Below, piece after piece: positions 34,571 through 43,725 of a stretch of DNA of 64,000 nt (position 1 is the stretch's first letter; every line of letters starts with the position of its first letter). The notes under the pieces were generated by a model. The model was not told the DNA's origin and did not search any database. It saw only the letters and a program-made list of their open reading frames with translations. The translations under genes were made by a program, and so were the position numbers. Source of the DNA: Papaver somniferum (lineage: Eukaryota > Streptophyta > Magnoliopsida > Ranunculales > Papaveraceae); contig NC_039358.1 in assembly GCF_003573695.1 (NCBI RefSeq), forward strand, positions 229,599,560 to 229,663,559, written 5' to 3'.

Positions 34571-35234
34571 GGTCTTACCTATTTCCACCAAAATACAAGT
34601 TTTTGGTCAGGGAGAAATACATCACTCAGAAAAGAAACTCTTGCTAGCTTTGTCAAAGCTTTCATCTTCTGATACAAGTCAAGTACTAATCTTCCAGAAC
34701 TGCTCTGGTCTCAACACTCTCTTCGCTTCCCTCCCTAAACCAGCCCTTCTCATCCTCTTTGTGACCGAAGCAAATCCGGGACGGCCATTTCTTGGTTTAG
34801 GCCAGATTTGTATAAATTGATCTCTCGAATATAAAGTAATCCCGTGTAGTACATTTATTTAGGATTTAGATTTGTTTCTCACCCACTCACCGAAATTACC
34901 AAAATCAGCAGAAACGATTTTCACCCATAAACAATAGCATACGAATTTTGTCTCATAAGAAGTATGAGATAGAATAGATAGACTTTTGAGTGATAAATAA
35001 GTTAAAGTCTCCACATACCTTTTTGTTGATGAAGTTCCACGGTTCCTTGTATAGATCTTCGCTGTTGTATGATGAATCACCATGAAATCCTTGAGCTTGA
35101 CTACACTTTTCCTATCCTAGTCTGAGACTTAGCTATGTAGGCTAGAAATCAAGACTCACAGTTTTGATCACTAACATTGACAAACATGCTTGAGACAGCA
35201 ACGCATGCGAGGTTGACCGAGCTATGCTCTAACA

Positions 35235-36882
35235 AAAGGCTATCCGGCTAGGATTCTCAGCCTCCAACAATCAAGTCGAGTATGAAGCAACAATATCCGG
35301 CTTAAAAAATGCATTACACCTGGGGGCGCGAAGAGTGAAAATGACAACCGACTCAATGATAGTGGCACATCAATTTACTGGGTCATATAAGGCGAAGAAT
35401 GAAAAGTTAGCATCTTATCTCGAATGTATAACTGAATTGGCAAAGAAGTTCGACGTTTTCAGCATCAAGCAAAAACCGAGGGTGGAGAATAGACATGCAG
35501 ATGCACTTGCATACCTATCATGAGTTGTGGAGTCTGATACCACGAGGTATATCGTTGTTGAATTCCAGGAATTTCCAAGCATTCAGGAGGTTTCTTCTGC
35601 AACAAATCTTATATGCAACAATGAAGTTGGTGAATCTATGCAAGATAATTCACCGGAAGAAGAAGAGAGTGATCCCATTGATATCGAAGACTGGAGATTG
35701 CCATATATTCGTTATCTACAAGCTCAAGAACTTCTAGAAGATAAATATCAAGATGGAAAAATATCAAAAAATGCATGGAGGTGCGCATTAATTGAAGGAG
35801 AACTCTACAAAAAAGCAATTGCAATGGATCCATATTTGCATTGTGTGACTGTAGATGTAGGGAAACAGTTGATGGCCGAAGCACATGAGGGATGTTGCAG
35901 ATACTTTTGGCCTTACATGCAAAGGGACGCAAAGGAATACGCCAAGAAATGTGTGCCATGTCAACTGCACGACCCTCTTCTAAAAAGGCCAGCAAATGAG
36001 TTGCACCCCGTTATGAGCCCTTGGCCCTTCAGTATGTGGGGATTGGACATCGTAGGTCTATTTCCTACTGCATCTGGGGGAGTCAAGTATTTGTTGGTGG
36101 CAACTGACTATTTTACCAAATGGGTAGAAGTGGTAGCTTTGGTACGAACTGAACCAGTACATGTCCGAAAATTTATTTAGGAAAACATAATATGCAGGTT
36201 CGCCGTACCAGTTACCATCATATCTGACAACGGGAAACAGTTCGATTCAGAAACGATCAAGTCTCTCTGTGAAGGATTGCACATCAAGCACAATTTCTCT
36301 ACTCCATATTATGCACAAAGTAATGAACAAGCCGAAGCAACCAATCGAGTGATCCTGGACAACCTTAAATGAACTCTGGATAAAGCTAAAGGGAGATGGA
36401 CAGAATTCTTACATGGGGTCTTATGAGCATATAGAACTACACCTAGGCGGTCAACAGGATTTGCACCATTTACATTAGCTTACGGAGTGGAAGTTGTGGT
36501 TCTAGTGGAATTACTCGTCCCAACAACAAAGACACTAGCCGAACGTTCAGGCCAGAACTTGGAGATCCTATCAAGAGATAAAGAACATCTAGAAGATGTT
36601 CGAGAAGAAGCATCTAGAAGGTTAGCCATATACCAACAGTCCATGAAGTTTCAACACAACAAGAAAGATCAAGAATGGACATTTCAGCCAGGAGAATAGG
36701 TGTTACGCAAGACCAGGCCTAGCACAGTTGATCCCAACAGTAGAAAGTTGAATGCTAATTGGGAGGGTCCTTACCTCATTGATAGGCCTGCTGGTGGCGG
36801 AGCATACTGGCTAGAAAAATTCAATAACCACATAGAGCCAAAACCATGGAATTATTTCAATTTGAAAAAATTCTATCATTAA
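35235..36882 (+). pseudogene. Tat-like gypsy RNase H-integrase
   Basis: One frame (codons starting at 35236) encodes the end of an RNase H domain (NNQVEYEATISGLKNALHLG, KPRVENRHADALAYLS), an integrase zinc-binding region, then the integrase core (WGLDIVGLFPTASGGVKYLL, TDYFTKWVEV, IISDNGKQFDSETIK, AYRTTPRRSTGFAPFTLAYG) and a C-terminal part (RPSTVDPNSRKLNANWEGPY) to TAA 36880-36882. Five nonsense codons interrupt it (35521, 36178, 36370, 36424, 36697) with no frameshift. The 5' part is cut by copia 2 at 35234/35235. Domain style fits the Tat/Ogre group, but the reverse transcriptase that would confirm this is missing. Confidence 0.9.
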
Positions 36883-37266
36883 TGTAATAATCGTTTTCCT
36901 ATAATGAATGATTTTTATCTACGCTTAAGTATCAGACTATATGGATGAATATCCATGACGAGAAGGTCAGAGCACGACAATGACAATACGATATTCATAT
37001 TCTCTAATTAGGAGAGGAATATCTCATGAGGTAAACCTAAACGATTGCTTAATTTGTTTGCAATATTCGTATTTCATAGTCCTATAAAAAATTCATAATT
37101 CACATACAAGTGCCCAATTCATAAACAAACGCATGATGCACACACTTCGGTACTAGCTAGAGTCGTTTAGTAATAACACTCTCATAGCTAAGATCGAACA
37201 TAAACTTCGGGTATACTAGCCAGAGCTGTTAAACAATAACTCTCGCACATCTAGCACTAATCCCAA
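36883..37266 (+). mobile_element. Internal non-coding part of the Tat-like element
   Basis: AT-rich sequence following the pol frame. No gene is seen. Confidence 0.5.
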
Positions 37267-37604
37267 CTTGGCTTTGATTAGAGGAAATATTTCAAAAAAT
37301 ATTCCTTGCATGGTCTTAGTCAATACTTGCGCAAATTTGCGAGCATGCTAAACCGGTTTAGCGCAGGCTCAAGAATAACAAGAACCTTGTTCCATGGGCA
37401 ATGGAATCCCATCTCAGGGCAATGAGAACCAAAAATCACTTGGCTTTGACTAGAGGGAATAATTCAAGAAATGTCCCTTGCACGGTCTTAGTAATTACTT
37501 ACGCGAATTGGCGAAAAAGCTGAACCTAAACCGGTTTAGCGCAGTCTCAAAAATAGTAACGACTTTGTTCCATGGACAATGGAACCCCGCCTCAGGGTAA
37601 CAAA
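37267..37604. repeat. 172-bp tandem duplication in gypsy 3' region
   Basis: Copies start 'cttggctttgattagagg' at 37267 and 'cttggctttgactagagg' at 37439. Each contains aaaccggtttagcgcag and ccttgttccatgg-like strings. They lie between pol and the antisense ORF. Confidence 0.85.
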
Positions 37605-37748
37605 AAAAAACGGCTTATATAATAAACTATTATTATTCGATGCCTAATGATTTCAAAAAGAAGCAACTTGCTAATGAAAATCCCCAAAGAAGAATGGAAA
37701 AACAAATACTACTTCAAAAGCTAAAAAAAAAAGGGAAAGAAATCATCA

Positions 37749-38488
37749 TCAATGGTATTCTTCTACATCGGCTCGGAGGTTTTCGATCTCAAAATCTTTC
37801 AGAGCTATTGTAGACTTAAGGCATTCTATTTCATGGTCCCTATTGGCAAGAGCTGTCTGATCACCCTCTCACGGTCAGCGGTAGCGGCTCTCTGAATTTA
37901 ATTTATACGCTCTATAGACGCCAGCAAACGGAACATATTTTGAAAACAAATTCCCATCATTTCTTTTGGGTCAGAGATATGAAAACACGTAACGCGATCC
38001 CTTGACAAGAGACAATCAAAGGCCAAACCCTTGGCAACAGCAGAGTTAAATATTGTCGATTCATCCTCCGTAATTGGTACGCCGTTCTGCTTCGTGGGCA
38101 TCATCATGAATTCTGGGCGCATTTCGGACGGAGTCACCCCTTTGAAGATATCTCTCAAGGGCTTGCATGGCGAAGTGGGAGTGTAAGACGACGAGCCGGG
38201 AACCATCGAAGTGCCATCTGAAGTGCCATTCATGGGTCCACCAAAAGAGGGAAATAATTCCACAGGCGTCACTGGTATTAAGTGCTTCATTGGTTTAGTG
38301 GAGGAAGGAATTAATTCCACATGCGTCACTGGCATTTTGTGCTTCATGGGTTCACTGGAGGAAGGAATTGATTCCACAGGTGTTGGTGTCATTTTTGGCT
38401 TCCTTATCAGAACCTTCTTACATTTTTTGGCCTCAGGGGCGCATTCAAGAGCTCGTACGCCATTCTCCTTAGTCATCTGTAAAAACAC
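37749..38488 (-). pseudogene. Antisense ORF of the Tat-like gypsy element
   Basis: A minus-strand frame of 196 codons (37898-38488) lies antisense to pol. An acceptor tttacag just before ATGACTAAGGAG (38476) suggests splicing from an upstream exon. It contains three repeats of the type PVTHVELIPSS...PMKH, then SPCKPLRDIFKGVTPSEM and KGLAFDCLLSRDRV. After a stop and a frameshift a coiled coil (NRDHEIECLKSTIALKDFEI) ends at TGA 37751-37749. Antisense ORFs 3' of pol are known in some Tat elements such as Grande. I do not recognise the protein. Its coiled-coil end recalls the 17.7-18.8 kb ORF. Confidence 0.55.
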
Positions 38489-38499
38489 GAACAGAGTTT

Positions 38500-39075
38500 A
38501 AAAAAGACAAAAAGAAGAAATGTTACGTAGCCATATCATCAATGGCGTTCGTACTCCCAAAATGAATTGACGTTGAAGAAAAGGTCCACAGAGAATTAAA
38601 AAAAAATATATATATACGAAGAAGTGACGTCGGGAGGAGTTGCATTCCTCATCACTTTCAACAAAAAGAGTTCAGATATTAAAAGAAAACAAGGAAACAT
38701 ATTATGGGACAGACAAAAATGGAGAGAGTGATTTCTCGCCATGTTTTATGTGGGACAGTACTCTAAAGGTCCTACGTAATACAGTATGCAACAAAACCAA
38801 AGAGGAGAAGGTAGATACTTCTCATTTTCTCTGTAAAGAGATGATGAAACAAGAAAGAGAGGATCGTACCTTGGGTGGAATCGGATGGACAAAAGATTAA
38901 ATAAAAATATGGTATATGAAAGGAACAAAATCAAGGAAAGTGCAGGCTACAAGAGTGATTAAAGTATTAAACTGAAAAAGCATCCTCATTATTTATATGC
39001 AAAGAAATATCAAGTTTGTTGGGCGGTTCGAGAAAGGTGGAACAGAAAAAACGGAGAAACCAAATCAGTCTTCTT
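38500..39075. other. Gypsy 3' internal region before the hAT insertion
   Basis: No conserved coding sequence is seen. It probably holds the upstream exon and promoter of the antisense ORF. It is continuous with the sequence after 41430 once the hAT element is removed. Confidence 0.4.
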
Positions 39076-41422
39076 CAAGGTTTGAAAAACGTCCGTTTTT
39101 TCCGAAAAAACGTCCGTTATAACGCTCACGCCCATATACCGTGTCCGTGAGGTTCACCAACACGTTTACCTAAATAACACCGATAAATAGGAAAAAATGG
39201 CGTTATTTAGACCCGTTATAACCGTTTTCACACCTGTGATTACCGTTTTTCTAAAATTAATATTTCAGTTTTTTTCTTCTAAATAACATTTTAACACACG
39301 TTTTTTACACCGTATTTTCCGTTTTCATACCGGTTAAACCCGTTTTTAAGAAAAAAAAATTTGAGTTGGAGAAATTCTTATACAATTTTTAATTTCAAAC
39401 TTACAACTAAAATTTCATAAATAATCATTAAACACTTCAAATTTTATAAACTTACAATAAGTAACCTAGTGACAGTAGTGCTTGAAATTTTAAACTTAGA
39501 CAAACCAACTTGTACCGGCATTTTTTTCGACTTATTCAAGTATTTTCTGTTTTCTCGACGATTCTCAGTTGATTCCTCCTCCTCTTCCTCCGCCTCATAT
39601 TGGTTCGCGTAATACATTTGGCTGTTGTAGTTAACAGTATCGTCATCTTCATAACCATAGTCTTCTTCCTCATTATCATTACGATTATCTACTTCATTAT
39701 TGATATTAATATTGGAATTATACTCTTCATTAATTCCTCGGGTATCTTCTTCTGGACGATCTTCAGTGTAATGAGAATTGTATATGGGATTTTCATTTTC
39801 ATGACCTTGTGTATTGTCTCCAAATGTTAGGTTACCAAAGTCATAAACAAAGTTACTCACTGGCAACCTTTGATATGAGATTTCAACTTCTGGATCATGC
39901 CATTCGTATGGTGGAGGGAGAGGATCTGGATTATTAGTTGCTTCCTCTTCCAATTCATTTAACCAATGTTCTTCCTGAGGTAAAACTGGTGTTTCATCAT
40001 CCCCTGCTATCCAATCAAGCATATTTTCATCTTTCAGCAGGCTATGAACATCGTGGACATCGATGTTATGTCGCTTTGCTTTACCTTGAACTCTTTGCTG
40101 CTCCAATCTTAAATTGTACTGAACATATACCAAATCGTTTATTCTTGACGAAACTAAACGGTTGTGTAGTTTTGTGTGAATTCTTTCAAACACACTCCAA
40201 TTCCTCTCGGATCCAGACGATGTGTTTGTCTGGCTTAGTATCTTTACCGCGATCCTCTGTAGTGATGGAAACTGAGCACCATATGACAACCACCAGCTTA
40301 CAGGATCACCTTGCAGAGAAGCCAATCTTGCTGATGGTGATGCAAATTGGCCTTGCATCATTTGCATTCTTCCCGCCTAAAAATATCAAAAACTGTGAAT
40401 AGAAATTCATATAATTACGAAATTAATTGTTAATAAAAATTCACACCTCTAGCATGCATGTCGCTTGTTCTTGAGGGATACTAATCATTTTTGATATAAC
40501 TTCACTGAGACAAATTTGGAGCTGAGAAATTTCATTGTTGATGAGATTGGCTGCTGGGTTGTAGATATAATATGGATTCAGAAAATGCGCTGCAGCATGA
40601 AGAGGAGAACTCAACTGATCTTTCCATCGTCGGTTAATCACAACTACTCTTTTTACTTTTTTTTTGTTTTATTTCTTTAACTTTTGAGTCTGAACTCTAA
40701 AGTACAGACCACATGTAGCATATACTGTACACACCTCCAAATGCAAAAGAAAAAGATAAATCGACTCCCTGACTTCCCTCTCTCACTCTCTTTTTCTCTA
40801 GCTAGTCTCTGACTCTCTTCCTGTTGCATTCCTTGTTGGTTAGTCTTGTAGCAAGTAGCTAAGAGCCTAGGAGTATTATTTGACAACAAAGTTTTGACTG
40901 CTTTTGAATCCGAATATGCATTATTGAAATATTGGGGAATGCATTGAACTATTCGAGTGACAACTTGAACATATCAAGTGGATAGTGATAGTATGCGTGT
41001 ATAAATATTGTCGGTAGACGATAACTACAATGCATTGTTATAAGTCATAGACTTAGGGTTGTGAATTTTACTAGATATCCATAAATTTGTATGTTAAAAA
41101 CCCATAAACAAATAAATAAAAAATCAAATAAATAAATTAAACCAAAAAAAAATGAAAAAAACGTAGTAACAACGTTATTTAGACCCGTTGTAACCGTTTT
41201 CACAGCTGTAATTACCGTTACATAGGAAATTCAGATCACAAATTATTTATTTTTCTTATTTAACCGTTATCACACCCGTTATTTTAAAAAAACGTCAAAA
41301 AACGCGTTTTATTCCTATATAACGCGTTTTTGACCCAAAACGTGCTCACACCCGTCAAAACACGTTATAACGGTCACGCCTAGTACCTGTGACCTGGGCC
41401 GTGACCCGTTTTTCGAACCTTG
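39076..41422 (-). mobile_element. hAT element with perfect 8-bp duplication
   Basis: Terminal inverted repeats caaggtttgaaaaacg (39076-39091) and cgtttttcgaaccttg (41407-41422) match at 15 of 16 positions. The flanks are identical 8-bp sequences, gtcttctt at 39068-39075 and 41423-41430. Subterminal regions carry repeated cgttataac and acccgttataaccg motifs. Length is 2347 bp, too short for a full transposase; only the C-terminal part of the gene remains. It sits inside the 3' part of the Tat-like gypsy element. Confidence 0.95.
39444..40644 (-). pseudogene. hAT transposase C-terminal part
   Basis: Exon 1 (about 40644-40447) encodes INRRWKDQLSSPLHAAAHFL and NPYYIYNP, typical of the region before the hAT dimerisation domain. 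An intron with donor GTGTGA and acceptor tttttag (40446-40379) joins LE to AGRMQMMQGQF. Exon 2 encodes the dimerisation domain (DPVSWWLSYGAQFPSLQRIA, SSGSERNWSVFERIHTKLHN, LVYVQYNLRL). A long acidic Asn-rich tail and a stop near 39444 follow. The N-terminal BED finger and catalytic part are absent, because the reading frame ends at a non-coding junction near 40645. The encoded part itself has no stops or frameshifts. Confidence 0.9.
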
Positions 41423-41996
41423 GTCTTCTTGGTATATATCTTGTTCTCTAAACAAGTTGTTGGTTAGATAAAGCAGCTGGTTTTCAGGAAATATGGAGAT
41501 TCACCCAAATGGGAATTATAGTACTCGAATACAATGATTGACATCAGCGTCCCGGACCAGAAGAATTATTTGAAATGTTATTTGGTGCGCCCCAAAAAAA
41601 AAAATAATTAAAAAATTAAAAATTAAGGCGCCAACTAAGGGGAAGGATCGGTTCAATATTAGCGATCGGTTCAAGTAGACTTTACAACTTGAAGTTCGAT
41701 ATTATTATATGAAGATACGCTCGTAACTCCTGCAATATAGCTTGGGGGCGTCAAGATAACGATGGCGAGATAGCTAATCCAGAATATTTTTGTTAATCCA
41801 CCAACAAGTTGGGAATTAAGAGGGGCGATGTTTGGACCATTAATATTAAGTGGGCTAAACAACTCTTCAACCCATTCATATTGAGTGGGCTTAACAACTC
41901 TTGAGCCCAAATAAGACATTTGTTTGGTTCATGGAATCATGTTTAAGCCCACTGGAAGTTATTAACCTGATTTGTTAGCTTCTAAAGACTGGGTGA

Positions 41997-42200
41997 ACAT
42001 TCAAACCCTCGAAGTTACTGATCCCCATAAAAAGGAGGAATCAATTAAAGACCAAGTACATTCAAACCTTGGAGGTTACTGATCCCCAGAAAAAGGAGGA
42101 ACAGTTAAGGACCAGGTATATTCAAACTCTGGAAGTTATGAACCCTTATAAAAAGGGGGAAAACAGAAGAGGACCAAGTATGACTTGGAGGTTATAGATC
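41997..42200. repeat. 61-bp tandem repeat, about 3.3 copies
   Basis: Units starting acattcaaaccc (41997), acattcaaacctt (42058) and atattcaaactct (42118), each with gttactgatcccc and aaaaaggagg, then a fourth partial copy near 42180. They lie 110 bp upstream of the TATA box in the putative LTR. Confidence 0.85.
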
Positions 42201-42314
42201 CTAAAAATAAGGAAATCAATTTTGACCAGGATGAATCTGGAGTGCATTTTGCCCAGATACATAGTCAAAATGTATATAGACGGAAACTGGACTGGATACA
42301 ATTCCTCCACTACC

Positions 42315-42322
42315 TATAAATA
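42315..42322 (+). promoter_or_regulatory. TATA box of the gypsy LTR
   Basis: TATAAATA in ctacctataaataaaag, followed about 30 bp later by gagaggtacacatttc. Confidence 0.5.
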
Positions 42323-42990
42323 AAAGAGGGATTTCAACCAGAGAGGTACACATTTCTTATCCTTCTCTCTCCATAAAACCTGCTTAGAGCTCTTACTCAT
42401 TGAGGCATCGGAGTGTCGTTTACAGGTACCCCCCATTTTCACCTATCAACTACTATTGAAGATAAAGAGCTGATTCAACAAGTAGCTGAAATTCTTCATC
42501 TACCAAGAGTGTATCACGAGGAATACTGTTAAGTCATCTAACGGCTGAAATTTCATCTTCATATACGAATCTCGAGGATTGTTGCAGAAACATTTTTGCT
42601 ACGATAGATGGCATCATAGGATTCAAATGTCAAAAGCATGGGTAGGGGATACCTACATCATATGAAATATACAAATTTTCATTTCTCCACAACTAAACTA
42701 AATCTAATAATTTTTCAAAAATGAAAACATAACCTAAAATTAATTTTTCCTTTTCTTCTTTTTCTCATATTCATCGGTGAATAATTAATCGATCAGACAG
42801 TTTAAAATATCAGTTAAGCCTCTAATAATGGCTTATATTAGGTAATTCTGAAAAGCCTACCATTTTTTCTTGCTTTTGATTGCTTAAATATGTTAGATTT
42901 TATGAAATTAAAATTCAGTTTTATGTTTCTGAACTACTTAATTACGGTTATTAATGGAACAACTCCTAGCCGCAAACAACAAATTACGTC

Positions 42991-43284
42991 TGGGATCGAA
43001 TTCATGAATTCCCAGCTGTAAATTAGTTATTTTTTTTGTAATGATTGGGAATTGATAAACTTCCATCCATACATTGGATATTATCAACTTATTACGTCTG
43101 AGAAATGAAAATCTCCTAGTCGTAGGTTAATTTGAAAAATAAGATTCCTAGTCGTAAGTGAGACTGAAGTTTGAATAATAGTTTGGAATTTTATTTTTCT
43201 GCTATTTAATTTGTAGTTTACGGTTGAAAATTCTTGAGTTCTCAACGATAGGAAAAGTTTAAGGTTGGGAACTCATAAACTCCC
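42991..43284. repeat. Three diverged palindromic repeats
   Basis: tgggatcgaattcatgaatt plus ccca (42991-43014), tgggaattgataaacttcca (43046-43065) and ttgggaactcataaactccc (43265-43284) are similar near-palindromes. Nearby strings are cctagtcgtaagt, ctcctagccgc and gtcgtaaattg. They look like copies of a small foldback element or MITE upstream of the acetolactate synthase subunit gene. 42660-43700 otherwise holds no gene. Confidence 0.5.
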
Positions 43285-43725
43285 ATCCTGTCGTAAATTG
43301 AAAAAATAAGTAATTTATAAACCTACTATTAATCATTTTCATTGATCTAATCAAATCTCTCACACTTAATCAACCAAACTTATTAAGATCATTAACATTA
43401 ATTAAACGACGGTAATTTAACCATCACAAATAATCTATGAAAAAGAGCCTTCCCATGAATATACTATTTGATGACCCAATTTTGTCTATCTTATCGACGC
43501 TCGAACTTCCCCTCTGACCCCAATAATAGGGTTCTTTCATAAGCCCTTGGATTACGAGGATATGGGTTTTAGGCTTACTTTTATAGTCTATCCCTACGGG
43601 CCGGCCCCACTGCTTACCCACCCGTCCCAGTCCCCTTACAACACACATGCTCCCTACCTACCCCCATCCCACTACTAGGAAACCAAAAACCCAAACTCTC
43701 TGTTTCTCTCCCCCAATCTCTAACA

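Larger units (their letters stand above)
32894..34933 (+). mobile_element. Gypsy LTR, copy B (solo LTR)
   Basis: TGTTGATGGTGGTTTTTGAA at 32894 to CCCATAAACA at 34933, 2040 bp, flanked by atagt (32889-32893) and atagc (34934-34938), a 5-bp target duplication with one mismatch. Copia LTR sequence resumes exactly after it. No internal gypsy sequence is attached, so it is a solo LTR left by LTR-LTR recombination. It carries the same 77-bp array as copy A but with fewer units (33440-34150). Confidence 0.9.
30770..35234 (-). mobile_element. Copia 2 5' LTR, split by a solo gypsy LTR
   Basis: Starts (minus) TGTTAGAGCATAGCTCGGTC at 35234 and ends GTTTTTTCA at 30770. Subtracting the gypsy LTR (32894-34933) and one 5-bp duplication leaves about 2420 bp. 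This is longer than the copia 1 LTR because it keeps the 680 bp that the SINE copy has lost. That part includes a 97-bp tandem duplication (cagaaattct at 32421 and 32518). It was inserted into the RNase H region of the Tat-like gypsy element at 35235. Confidence 0.9.
41640..42660 (+). mobile_element. Probable 3' LTR of the Tat-like gypsy element
   Basis: Contains a TATA box (42315-42322), a following pyrimidine-rich start region (tcttatccttctctctcc) and the phrase ctcattgaggcatcggagtg with caggtaccccccatt, which I associate with R/U5 regions of plant Tat/Ogre LTRs. Tandem 61-bp repeats lie upstream in the putative U3. The exact ends were not fixed, and no second copy is present to confirm them. 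Confidence 0.4.
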
